From: Propionibacteriaceae bacterium
GTDB lineage: Bacteria > Actinomycetota > Actinomycetes > Propionibacteriales > Propionibacteriaceae
NCBI GenBank assembly: GCA_009778535.1
Contig: WRJP01000106.1
Span: 1-6,128, forward strand
Direction: 5' to 3'
DNA: 6,128 nucleotides
Shown here: positions 1 to 5,989 of the stretch, piece by piece
How the letters are laid out: every line of letters starts with the position of its first letter
Numbering within the stretch: the stretch's first letter is position 1
Notes under the pieces: generated by a model
The model's input: only the letters and a program-made list of their open reading frames with translations
What the model was told of the DNA's origin: nothing
The model's database searches: none
Position numbers and translations under genes: made by a program

Positions 1-125
1 GCAGGATCGATGCGTAAGCCTAGTGTCGGCGGGAACTACCTCCGGTATTTCGATACGTTAACTCCGGCAACACTCGACAGGTGCGAGCGTACTTGGACAC
101 AGTGGTAGTTTGGGAGGCAGCAGAT

Positions 126-131
126 AGGAGG
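126..131 (+). promoter_or_regulatory. Shine-Dalgarno site of the EEP-family gene
   Basis: A perfect AGGAGG lies just upstream of two tandem GTG codons at 134 and 137. It leaves 2 nt before the first and 5 nt before the second, so the second GTG is the better start. An in-frame TAG at 125-127 overlaps this site and rules out any start further upstream. The remaining upstream DNA (1-125) holds no convincing gene. The plus-strand frame open from the left edge runs only to a stop around 106-108 and shows no recognisable motif. Confidence 0.75.
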
Positions 132-136
132 CGGTG

Positions 137-1123
137 GTGTCACGACGCTCAGACGAGGGCAGGCGCAGCCATCCTTTCTGGTTGGCTCTCGGCTGGGTTG
201 GGTGCTTGTCGACGGGACTGGTGTTGGCAAGCAGTATGTTCCCAGTGTTGCAAGGCAAACATGTCGTATTTGCACTTGCCGCGTCATTCACTCCGCATGC
301 GCTGTTAGGTTGGCTATTCGCAGTGCTTGTTTTTATAGTCGCGGCCAAGGGGAAAGCGAAGCTGTTAGCCTTGATAGCGGCGATTGGTCTTGCCTGCAAT
401 TTGCTGGTTGTCGAGCCATATCTTCCCAGACCAACTCGCCTCGAAGCTCAGACCCCGCAGTTACGGGTTTTGACGGTCAACCTCTGCTATGGCCAAGCCG
501 ATGTTGAGCGCTTCGTTGAACTGTTTCATCAAGTAACCCCGGACGTGGTGGTTTTGGCTGAAATTACCACGAGCTTTGCCGAGGCCTTCACCAAGAGCGT
601 AAAGAAAGAGTTGCCGCACCGTGCCGGGACTCCAAGTGCTGAGGGGATGGCGAGCGGCACCATGATCTTCTCCAGATTCCCACTCACGGAAGCAGATGCC
701 GCTCAAACTACGTTTAACTCTGCTTTTGTCGAAGTGGCCGACCCTGGAGGCAAATTCATCTTGGGTGGCGTTCACACAGTGAATCCGGTTCGTGATTTTG
801 ATTTGTGGTTGGCAGATGGTGAAGCAATCGCTGAGGTCGCCGCACGGCGAGTCGGGAGACCCTTGATTATCGCTGGCGATTTCAATGCGACAGATGAACA
901 CCTGCCACTGCGAAAAATCACGTCAGCCGGATTGTCGAGCGTCGAGCGCCGAGTAGGCGCAGGTTGGATTCCAACTTTTCCGAGCGACATTGGGTTGGTT
1001 CCACCCTTGATCGGGATTGATCACATCCTGATCAATAAAGAATTTCGTGCCACAAAGGTCTACGCGGTTTCGGTTGTAGGCACCGACCATCTGGGTTTAG
1101 TTGCAGAACTTGTCAGAACCTAG
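137..1123 (+). CDS. Membrane-anchored endonuclease/exonuclease/phosphatase (EEP) family protein
   Basis: This 328-residue protein has three predicted membrane helices followed by an EEP (DNase I-like) metal-dependent phosphoesterase domain. The helices lie near residues 14-34, 45-70 and 76-92. The catalytic domain starts near residue 108 (RVLTVNL). The family's metal and catalytic residues are all visible: Asn115 in LTVNL, Glu142 in LAEI, His213 in GGVHT, Asp248 and Asn250 in GDFNAT, Asp295-His296 in GIDHIL, and the terminal Asp317-His318 in GTDHLGL. The N-terminus and the loop between helices 2 and 3 are both Arg/Lys-rich. By the positive-inside rule this puts the catalytic domain outside the membrane. 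EEP enzymes cleave phosphodiester or phosphomonoester bonds in nucleic acids, inositol phosphates or sphingolipids, and the substrate cannot be read from sequence. The start is GTG 137, chosen by its Shine-Dalgarno spacing; GTG 134 would add one residue. The gene stands alone and converges on groEL, 66 bp from stop to stop. The family call is firm; the role is unknown. Confidence 0.9.
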   Translation: MSRRSDEGRRSHPFWLALGWVGCLSTGLVLASSMFPVLQGKHVVFALAASFTPHALLGWLFAVLVFIVAAKGKAKLLALIAAIGLACNLLVVEPYLPRPTRLEAQTPQLRVLTVNLCYGQADVERFVELFHQVTPDVVVLAEITTSFAEAFTKSVKKELPHRAGTPSAEGMASGTMIFSRFPLTEADAAQTTFNSAFVEVADPGGKFILGGVHTVNPVRDFDLWLADGEAIAEVAARRVGRPLIIAGDFNATDEHLPLRKITSAGLSSVERRVGAGWIPTFPSDIGLVPPLIGIDHILINKEFRATKVYAVSVVGTDHLGLVAELVRT

Positions 1124-1137
1124 CTTCAGCATCCTGA

Positions 1138-1175
1138 CAAAGAAAAACTGGCTCCCACCCGAAGGTGAGAGCCAG
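1138..1175 (-). terminator. Intrinsic terminator of the groES-groEL operon
   Basis: A hairpin with arms CTGGCTC (1148-1154) and GAGCCAG (1169-1175) continues, after one C-A mismatch, into CACC/GGTG (1156-1159 with 1164-1167), closed by a CGAA loop. Read on the minus strand, the 3' arm is followed directly by TTTTTCTTTG, a typical U-tract, and the hairpin begins 14 nt past the groEL stop. On the plus strand the same hairpin is followed by an AT-rich stretch with no T-run, so it is probably a weak terminator for the EEP gene. Confidence 0.88.
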
Positions 1176-1189
1176 CCATAAATAGTGTT

Positions 1190-2800
1190 CTAGTGCTGAT
1201 GGCCTGCCATAGCAGGTTCATCTTCATCAGCAGGCTTCTCGACCACAGCGGTTTCTGTGGTGAGTAGCAGGCTTGCGATAGAAGCAGCATTAGCCAGTGC
1301 GGAACGAGTGACCTTGACCGGATCAATGACACCGGCTTTCATCAGATCACCATATTCGCCGGTCATAGCGTTGTAGCCGTTACCTGGCTCCATTTCAGAA
1401 ACCTTGGCGACTATCAAATAGCCTGGCTCCCCGCCGTTTTCAGCGATCCAACGCAGTGGTTCTACGACAGCTTTAGCGACGATCTCCACGCCAGTTTTCT
1501 CATCGCCAGCCTTGCCGAGACCATCGGCGAGAACTCGTGCTGCATGAATCAGGGCGGTGCCGCCACCAGCGACAATGCCTTCTTCAATTGCTGCGCGCGT
1601 AGCAGAAACTGCATCTTCAATGCGGTGTTTCTTCTCCTTCAGCTCTACCTCAGTGGCAGCACCAACTTTGATCACGCAAACACCGCCGGCGAGCTTAGCG
1701 ACCCGCTCTTGCAGCTTCTCACGATCCCAATCGGATTCGGTACGTTCAACTTCAGCACGCAACTGGGCTACGCGAGCGGCGACATCTTCAGCCGAACCAG
1801 CACCATTCACGATGGTGGTGTTGTCCTTGGTGATCACGATCTTGGCCGCAGTGCCGAGCACTTCCAGGCCAACCTGATCGAGCTTCAAGCCGATTTCCGG
1901 AGCGACAACCTGGCCACCGGTGAGGATGGCGATATCTTCAAGCATTGCCTTGCGCCTGTCTCCAAAAGCTGGAGCTTTGACGGCGACAGATGTGAAAACG
2001 CCCTTGATCTTGTTGACGATCAACGTCGAGAGTGCTTCACCATCGACATCTTCAGCAATCACGAACAACGTCTTGCCTGCTGCGATGACCTTTTCCAACA
2101 GTGGCAGTAGTTCTGCTATTGAGGAAATCTTGGCCTGATGTATCAAGATGTACGGATCTTCAAGAACCGCTTCCATCCGCTCGGGATCGGTTACGAAATA
2201 GGGCGAAAGGTAGCCCTTGTCGAATTGCATACCCTCGGTGAATTCCAGTTCGGTACCGAAAGTGTTGGATTCGTCAACGGTGATAACGCCGTCTTTTCCA
2301 ACCTTGTCGAACGCCTGTGCAATCAAATTGCCGATCTGCTCGTCGCGGGAGGAGATGGTAGCAACATTAGCCATGTCGTCGGTAGTTTCAACTTCATGTG
2401 AGAGGTTGTCTAACTCTGCTTCAATAGCCTGGACTGCCGCGTCAATGCCGCGCTTCAATTCGATTGGATTAGCGCCAGCAGCAACTGCCCGCAGACCCTC
2501 ATGCACGAGAGCTTGAGCTAGCACAGTAGCCGTGGTGGTGCCGTCACCTGCGACATCGTTGGTCTTCGTGGCGACTTCTTTGGCTAACTGGGCACCGAGA
2601 TTCTCGAATGGATCAGTCAACTCAACTTCTTTAGCAACGGTCACACCATCGTTAGTGATGGTCGGAGCGCCCCATTTTTTATCCAGGACGACGTAGCGGC
2701 CTTTGGGGCCCAAGGTGACCTTAACTGTGTTGGCGAGGATGTCGACACCACGTTCCATAGAACGGCGTGCCTCCTCGTCAAACTGCAAAATTTTTGCCAT
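1190..2800 (-). CDS. groEL: 60 kDa chaperonin GroEL (GroEL1-like tail)
   Basis: GroEL is the large subunit of the cytosolic GroEL/GroES chaperonin, an ATP-driven double heptameric ring that folds non-native proteins. The 536-residue length is normal for the family. The nucleotide site is intact: VTLGPKGR (residues 28-35), TNDGVT with Asp51, DGTTTAT starting at Asp86, the hydrolysis Asp396 in RIEDAV, and AGGGTAL (411-417). The apical domain spans roughly 190-375. Some segments follow the GroEL2 pattern, such as KKWGAPTITNDGV, VTDPERMEAVLEDPYIL and DRRKAMLEDIAILTGGQV. Others follow GroEL1, such as TISSRDEQIG, FGTELEFTEG, HQAKISS and SDWDREKLQER. The C-terminus is acidic and ends AMAGHQH rather than in Gly-Gly-Met repeats, as in actinobacterial GroEL1. 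The gene starts at ATG, 16 nt after groES, with a GGCAGGA-type Shine-Dalgarno next to the groES stop. It is the second gene of the CIRCE-controlled operon. A second groEL elsewhere in the genome is likely but not visible here. Confidence 0.97.
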   Translation of the reverse strand: MAKILQFDEEARRSMERGVDILANTVKVTLGPKGRYVVLDKKWGAPTITNDGVTVAKEVELTDPFENLGAQLAKEVATKTNDVAGDGTTTATVLAQALVHEGLRAVAAGANPIELKRGIDAAVQAIEAELDNLSHEVETTDDMANVATISSRDEQIGNLIAQAFDKVGKDGVITVDESNTFGTELEFTEGMQFDKGYLSPYFVTDPERMEAVLEDPYILIHQAKISSIAELLPLLEKVIAAGKTLFVIAEDVDGEALSTLIVNKIKGVFTSVAVKAPAFGDRRKAMLEDIAILTGGQVVAPEIGLKLDQVGLEVLGTAAKIVITKDNTTIVNGAGSAEDVAARVAQLRAEVERTESDWDREKLQERVAKLAGGVCVIKVGAATEVELKEKKHRIEDAVSATRAAIEEGIVAGGGTALIHAARVLADGLGKAGDEKTGVEIVAKAVVEPLRWIAENGGEPGYLIVAKVSEMEPGNGYNAMTGEYGDLMKAGVIDPVKVTRSALANAASIASLLLTTETAVVEKPADEDEPAMAGHQH

Positions 2801-2816
2801 TTTCGGCCATCCTGCC

Positions 2817-3113
2817 TTACTTGACTACTACGGCAAGAATGTCGCGGGCATTCAAGAGTAGATACTCTTCGCCGTTGTACTTGACTTCGGTGCCGCCGTA
2901 CTTACTGAAGATAACGATGTCGCCTTCTGCAACATCAACTGGAATGCGCTTGCCAGAGTCGTCAGTCCGGCCTGGTCCAGTTGCGATAACTTTGCCTTCC
3001 TGCGGCTTCTCTTTGGCGGTATCGGGGATAACCAGACCAGATGCTGTCGTCTGCTCTGCCTCCAATGGCTGTACGAGGACGCGATCCTCTAGCGGCTTGA
3101 TCGTGACTGCCAC
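2817..3113 (-). CDS. groES: 10 kDa co-chaperonin GroES
   Basis: GroES forms the heptameric lid that caps the GroEL ring and encloses the folding chamber. The 98-residue length is typical. It opens with the family signature TIKPLEDRVLVQPLEAE (4-20). The mobile loop covers about residues 18-35, and its hydrophobic LVI (27-29) is the part expected to dock on the GroEL apical domain. The roof and beta-barrel segments follow, including GDIVIFSKYGGTEV and the C-terminal YLLLNARDILAVV. The start is GTG (3111-3113), preceded by AAAGGG (3121-3126) with 7 nt spacing. An ATG at 3127-3129 opens only a four-codon frame and is not the start. GroES is first in the operon and lies directly behind the CIRCE-flanked promoter, so it should be induced by heat shock with groEL. 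Confidence 0.97.
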   Translation of the reverse strand: MAVTIKPLEDRVLVQPLEAEQTTASGLVIPDTAKEKPQEGKVIATGPGRTDDSGKRIPVDVAEGDIVIFSKYGGTEVKYNGEEYLLLNARDILAVVVK

Positions 3114-3120
3114 GTCAAAA

Positions 3121-3126
3121 CCCTTT
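3121..3126 (-). promoter_or_regulatory. Shine-Dalgarno site of groES
   Basis: AAAGGG on the minus strand lies 7 nt before the GTG at 3113-3111. It supports the GTG initiation codon over any ATG nearby. Confidence 0.7.
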
Positions 3127-3184
3127 CATTAGTCGAAAACAATTATTTTTCGCCTTGGTGCCGTCGCGGTGTCACCTATGGCGG

Positions 3185-3211
3185 TTAGCACACTCACATG
3201 GAGAGTGCTAA
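3185..3211 (-). promoter_or_regulatory. CIRCE operator 1 (HrcA binding site), promoter-proximal
   Basis: This is a 27-bp inverted repeat. The left arm TTAGCACAC has one mismatch to consensus TTAGCACTC. A 9-bp spacer follows, then a perfect right arm GAGTGCTAA (3203-3211). CIRCE is the known operator of the heat-shock repressor HrcA. This copy covers the expected transcription start of groES-groEL, so HrcA bound here should block initiation. In the 5' untranslated mRNA the repeat can also fold as a hairpin. hrcA itself is not in the window. Confidence 0.93.
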
Positions 3212-3216
3212 GTAAA

Positions 3217-3245
3217 AATCTATACCTGCATTAGCACTCTAGCAA
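3217..3245 (-). promoter_or_regulatory. Predicted groES-groEL promoter
   Basis: On the minus strand a -35-like TTGCTA (3240-3245) is separated by 17 bp from a -10-like TAGATT (3217-3222). The overlapping TATAGA (3219-3224) is an alternative -10 with 15-bp spacing. The -35 lies in the spacer of CIRCE 2 and the start site falls at the edge of CIRCE 1, so both operators overlap promoter contacts. This is read from sequence, with no mapped start site. Confidence 0.6.
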
Positions 3246-3257
3246 GCCGAGTGCTAG
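3231..3257 (-). promoter_or_regulatory. CIRCE operator 2 (HrcA binding site), promoter-distal
   Basis: This is a second 27-bp inverted repeat with left arm TTAGCACTC (perfect), spacer TAGCAAGCC and right arm GAGTGCTAG (one mismatch in the last base). It overlaps the predicted -35 box and ends 9 bp before the stop codon of the upstream permease gene. As RNA it could also form a stable hairpin at the 3' end of that gene's transcript. Confidence 0.95.
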
Positions 3258-3266
3258 AACCAGGAC

Positions 3267-4079
3267 TCATTTGCCCGCATCTTGAGCGTTTGCTCGAAGT
3301 CCTTTGACAGTAGCTCTACTCATCGTGATAACCAGGTATGACAAGAAAACAGCAAAGAGGACGTTCCCAACGAAGGGGTCAACCCATGCGGCAGCCACAA
3401 CTCCAAACGATGCTGTCCCAGCGGCTGCTAAACCGATCACTCCAGCAGCAGGCAGGTCGAGGTTGCCGCGCCTGAGATTGCCGATCGTGCCAGACAGCGC
3501 CGTCGGAACCATCATGGCCAACGATGTGCCTTTCGCTATCAGATCACTCGCGCCGAAGACCACAATCAGCACCGGCACTACGACTATCCCGCCGCCAATG
3601 CCTAGCATGCCGGAGAGGATTCCGGTCACTAGGCCGAGCGTAACTAGCCCTAGACCTAGCCAGAAGTCGATCGAAAGCTGTGAACTTCTGGCTGGAATCA
3701 CCAAAAATAATGAGGCAATCACTGCGATTAAGAAACCGATGAAGGCCAGTCGCACCGCCTGCCTTGGTAATCGATGCAGTAGCAGACTTCCGATTTGGGC
3801 ACCTGCTACTGATCCGACGACGATCAGTAGAGCTGCAAGCCAGTCAACATCATTTCGGACACCGTATGAGCTGACTCCTACTACAGCGGTAGGCACTATA
3901 GCGGCCAAAGATGTACCTGCGGCTTTTCGTACGTCAAAATGTGCGACGGCGATGAGCAACGGAACTATGATCGTCCCACCGCCAACACCGAACAGTCCGG
4001 AAAAGAATCCGGCGCCCAGCCCGATAGCCGCAAATAGCACCCAGGTTTGCCAGGTTCGCTTCACAGCTTCTGCGCTCAC
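3267..4079 (-). CDS. TauE/SafE-family membrane permease (sulfite/anion exporter family)
   Basis: This 270-residue, strongly hydrophobic protein has the two-fold internal repeat of the TauE/SafE (DUF81) family. In the first half SGLFGVGGGTIIVPLL (27-42) is followed by AAGTSLAAIVPTAVVG (53-68). In the second half SGMLGIGGGIVVVPVL (156-171) is followed by AKGTSLAMMVPTALSG (182-197). About eight membrane helices fit the hydrophobic stretches. Family members move sulfite, sulfoacetate or related organosulfur anions across the cytoplasmic membrane, but most are uncharacterised and the substrate cannot be assigned here. The start is GTG (4077-4079) with a weak CGGA upstream. An in-frame TGA further upstream rules out a much longer N-terminus, and no in-frame ATG lies between. 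A TATGAA (4106-4111, minus strand) is a weak -10 candidate. The stop lies 9 bp from CIRCE 2, and no U-tract terminator is seen between this gene and groES, so some read-through into groES-groEL is possible. Confidence 0.92.
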   Translation of the reverse strand: MSAEAVKRTWQTWVLFAAIGLGAGFFSGLFGVGGGTIIVPLLIAVAHFDVRKAAGTSLAAIVPTAVVGVSSYGVRNDVDWLAALLIVVGSVAGAQIGSLLLHRLPRQAVRLAFIGFLIAVIASLFLVIPARSSQLSIDFWLGLGLVTLGLVTGILSGMLGIGGGIVVVPVLIVVFGASDLIAKGTSLAMMVPTALSGTIGNLRRGNLDLPAAGVIGLAAAGTASFGVVAAAWVDPFVGNVLFAVFLSYLVITMSRATVKGLRANAQDAGK

Positions 4080-4191
4080 TTCATTCCGATCGTCGACTTC
4101 ATTGTTTCATACCGTCGCTTTGTCGATCAGCCGCTCGCGCTGTGGTGGTTTCGGGCAGTCAGCGCTGCCGCACGGTGTTGGTGTTATTCGC

Positions 4192-4197
4192 TAGGCT
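4192..4197 (+). promoter_or_regulatory. Candidate -10 box for a leaderless transcript of the DUF2500-like gene
   Basis: TAGGCT fits the actinobacterial -10 pattern TANNNT and ends 7 nt before the ATG at 4205. Transcription would therefore start at or next to that codon. GGAG (4198-4201) is an alternative Shine-Dalgarno, but it leaves only 3 nt before the ATG. No good -35 is evident. Confidence 0.35.
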
Positions 4198-4204
4198 GGA
4201 GTAC

Positions 4205-4540
4205 ATGGCATATCTGGTTCCGCTGATCTTTATCGTGACCTTGGCGATAACGATCTGGGTCGTCGTAGGGTCGATATATTCCTACAAGAAGCACCAGTTG
4301 TTGGCGCAAGCCCATATCCCACTGCAACTTGGAACTGGCTCTGCTGCGCTTCGACGAGCGGATGCTACGTTTCAAAGATTGTGGGGCACGAATCAACCGA
4401 TGGCGGTTTTCGCTATCTCGGACGGATCGAGTGTTGATCTTCCAGTGGCGACAAGTGAAGCTCAATCCTTCACCCCTGGTGAAAAGGGGATTTTGGAGTG
4501 GCAGGGTAACCGCTTTATTCGTTTTGAAACGCTGCGCTAA
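4205..4540 (+). CDS. Small single-helix membrane protein with DUF2500-like C-terminus
   Basis: This 111-residue protein has one N-terminal membrane helix (about 4-24, rich in Ile, Val and Leu), then SYKKHQ, whose positive charge suggests a cytoplasmic C-terminal part. The final segment GEKGILEWQGNRFIRFE follows the pattern G-[DE]-K-G-x-L-x-[YW]-x-G-x-R-F-x-x-F that I associate with DUF2500 proteins such as E. coli YhhM. No function is established for that family. The ATG at 4205 is chosen because the helix begins right after it. In-frame GTG codons upstream (from 4142) would add a Cys/Arg-rich stretch that does not look native. The gene is divergent from the TauE-like gene (125 bp between starts) and converges on carD with 10 bp between stops. 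Confidence 0.75.
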   Translation: MAYLVPLIFIVTLAITIWVVVGSIYSYKKHQLLAQAHIPLQLGTGSAALRRADATFQRLWGTNQPMAVFAISDGSSVDLPVATSEAQSFTPGEKGILEWQGNRFIRFETLR

Positions 4541-4555
4541 CTCAGGTCAGTTAGC
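4536..4555. repeat. Perfect inverted repeat containing both convergent stop codons
   Basis: GCTAACT (4536-4542) and AGTTAGC (4549-4555) are exact reverse complements around a 6-nt loop. The left arm contains the TAA of the DUF2500-like gene and the right arm contains the TAA of carD. Neither strand has a T-run next to it, so it is at best a weak bidirectional terminator. Confidence 0.55.
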
Positions 4556-5036
4556 CGGCAAGAACCTCGTCTAACATGACCTCAGCGCGATCTTCTTCAA
4601 CTTTTTCAGCGAGCGCCAATTCGGATACCAAGATTTGACGGGCTTTTGCCAACATACGCTTCTCGCCCGCAGATAGCCCGCGGTCTTTCTCACGCCGCCA
4701 AAGATCGCGTACCACCTCGGCAACTTTCATGACATTGCCAGAATGCAGCTTTTCGAGATTTGCCTTGTAGCGTCTTGACCAGTTTGTTGGCTCCTCGGAA
4801 TACGGCGCACGCAGCACACTGAAAACTCGCTCCAGCCCGTCTGCATCAACGACATCGCGTACCCCTACTAGGTCGAGATTGTCTGCAGGTACTCGTACTA
4901 CCAAATCGGTTTGTCCCAGGATTCTTAACACCAAGTAGAGACGGTCTTCGCCCTTAATCTTTCGGGTTTCAATCTCCTCTATGACGGCGGCTCCGTGGTT
5001 TGGATAAACTACGGTTTCCCCCACTGTGAACGTCAT
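4551..5036 (-). CDS. carD: RNA polymerase-binding transcription factor CarD
   Basis: CarD binds the RNA polymerase beta subunit and the upstream edge of the transcription bubble. It stabilises open complexes at many promoters, including rRNA promoters in mycobacteria. The 161-residue protein matches the mycobacterial pattern throughout. The N-terminal RNAP-interacting Tudor-like domain (1 to about 60) has VGETVVYPNHGAAVIEEIETR, with Arg25 and Arg48 at positions equivalent to known polymerase contacts. The helical C-terminal domain carries APYSEEPTNWSRRYKANLEKL, with the DNA-wedging Trp86, followed by VRDLWRR and LSAGEKRMLAKARQIL. The ATG at 5034-5036 is chosen because family members begin at this point and AAAGGG lies 5 nt upstream. 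A longer GTG start at 5069 would run through the promoter and add residues foreign to the family. The gene lies 96 bp downstream of gpmA on the same strand and has its own likely promoter. It is not followed by ispD/ispF, unlike in mycobacteria. Confidence 0.96.
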   Translation of the reverse strand: MTFTVGETVVYPNHGAAVIEEIETRKIKGEDRLYLVLRILGQTDLVVRVPADNLDLVGVRDVVDADGLERVFSVLRAPYSEEPTNWSRRYKANLEKLHSGNVMKVAEVVRDLWRREKDRGLSAGEKRMLAKARQILVSELALAEKVEEDRAEVMLDEVLAG

Positions 5037-5059
5037 GCAATCCCTTTCGCCGAGGGTAT

Positions 5060-5065
5060 ATTCTA
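5060..5065 (-). promoter_or_regulatory. Predicted carD promoter -10 box
   Basis: TAGAAT on the minus strand matches the TANNNT -10 pattern closely and lies 23 nt before the carD ATG. This allows a short leader holding the AAAGGG ribosome site (5042-5047). No convincing -35 hexamer is seen at 16-18 bp. Short stems between gpmA and this box lack U-tracts, so read-through from gpmA is also possible. Confidence 0.5.
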
Positions 5066-5132
5066 CCACATCCGTCTAATCGGAGGGTGTCCTATTTCCC
5101 CTAGTCACAGGGCGGTTAGCGCAAAATTGACG

Positions 5133-5882
5133 TTATTTCTTGCCTTGATTTTTCACAGCGTCAATGGCGGCGGCGGCCGCTTGCGGGTCGAGATAACGAC
5201 CGCCGGGATTTAGCGGCATTAAGTCGTCGTTGAGTTGGTACAGGAGCGGAATTCCGGTGGGAATATTCAGCTCGGTTATTTCCGCGTCGGAAATACCATC
5301 CAGATGTTTCACCAGGGCGCGCAGCGAATTTCCGTGTGCGGCGACCAGCACAACTTTCCCAGTGTTCAAATCTGGAACAATCTGGTCATACCAATACGGG
5401 AGCATCCGCACCACAACGTCAGCTAAGCATTCAGTGAGCGGTCGCAGCGCTGGCGGCAGTTCGGCGTAGCGCGGGTCGTCAAATTGGGAGAATTCATCGG
5501 CTGCGGCAATCGGGTCAGGTGGAACGTCATAGGAGCGTCGCCATTGCATGAACTTGGTTTCACCAAAGGTTTCCAACGTTTGAGCCTTGTTTTTGCCTTG
5601 TAACGCACCGTAGTGACGCTCGTTCAGTCTCCAAGAACGCTTTACCGGTATCCAATGCCTGCCGCAGGCTTCCAAAGCGAGGTTTGCGGTGCGAATTGCA
5701 CGTAGCAGTAGTGAGGTGTGGACTACATCAGGCAGCAAATTTTCGGACTTCAGTAGTTCAGCCGCTTTTTTGGCTTCGTTAACACCCTTTTCGTTGATGT
5801 CAACATCCACCCAACCCGTGAACAGATTTTTCGCATTCCATTCGCTCTCGCCGTGGCGGAGCAAGATAAGTGTTCTTGGCAT
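5133..5882 (-). CDS. gpmA: 2,3-bisphosphoglycerate-dependent phosphoglycerate mutase
   Basis: The enzyme interconverts 3-phosphoglycerate and 2-phosphoglycerate in cytoplasmic glycolysis and gluconeogenesis, through a phosphohistidine primed by 2,3-bisphosphoglycerate. The 249-residue length is typical for the dPGM type. The catalytic LLRHGESEWN (7-16) has nucleophile His10. FTGWVDVDINEKG (21-33) and the phosphate-binding Arg61 in LLRAIRT follow. LNERHYGALQGKNKA (86-100) carries the general acid/base Glu88. AAHGNSLRALVKHLDG (181-196) has the second catalytic His183, and LNIPTGIPLLY (205-215) completes the fold. The usual Lys-rich tail NQGKK is present. The ATG at 5880-5882 is the only sensible start. 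It has no Shine-Dalgarno and sits 6 nt after a consensus-like -10 box, which suggests a leaderless mRNA. Neighbours are carD downstream and the end of an unknown gene upstream, all on the same strand. Confidence 0.98.
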   Translation of the reverse strand: MPRTLILLRHGESEWNAKNLFTGWVDVDINEKGVNEAKKAAELLKSENLLPDVVHTSLLLRAIRTANLALEACGRHWIPVKRSWRLNERHYGALQGKNKAQTLETFGETKFMQWRRSYDVPPDPIAAADEFSQFDDPRYAELPPALRPLTECLADVVVRMLPYWYDQIVPDLNTGKVVLVAAHGNSLRALVKHLDGISDAEITELNIPTGIPLLYQLNDDLMPLNPGGRYLDPQAAAAAIDAVKNQGKK

Positions 5883-5888
5883 GGGACG

Positions 5889-5917
5889 ATCATACTAGCG
5901 GAAGGTTTTCGAGTCAT
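5889..5917 (-). promoter_or_regulatory. Predicted leaderless promoter of gpmA
   Basis: On the minus strand, ATGACT (5912-5917; four of six match TTGACA) is followed after exactly 17 bp by TATGAT (5889-5894; five of six match TATAAT). Only 6 nt (5883-5888) separate the -10 box from the gpmA ATG. Transcription should therefore start at or beside the A of the start codon, with no room for a ribosome binding site. Leaderless genes are common in actinobacteria. Confidence 0.72.
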
Positions 5918-5989
5918 GCATAGTAGCCCTTCCAAATGCCGCCACGGCAGTAGTAGTCCAAAACGTACTCTTCTTCCGCGCCATATTTT

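Noticed and set aside
1..125. Possible end of an upstream gene, or a small UUCG-loop hairpin (GTAT-TTCG-ATAC near 45-56)
   Set aside because: Frames open from the left edge are short and unrecognisable, and the stem is only 4 bp with no T-run, so nothing can be supported.
1544..2110. An open plus-strand frame (188 codons) inside groEL
   Set aside because: It is fully antisense to conserved GroEL residues and has no domain or plausible ribosome site.
3304..4194. A long open plus-strand frame (296 codons) opposite the TauE-like gene
   Set aside because: It is rich in Pro, Thr, Ser and Arg with no recognisable domain, as expected for the antisense of a hydrophobic membrane protein. The minus strand holds the clear family repeat.
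5037..5069. N-terminal extension of CarD from GTG 5069
   Set aside because: It would add 11 residues absent from the family and run through the predicted -10 box. The internal ATG has a good Shine-Dalgarno.
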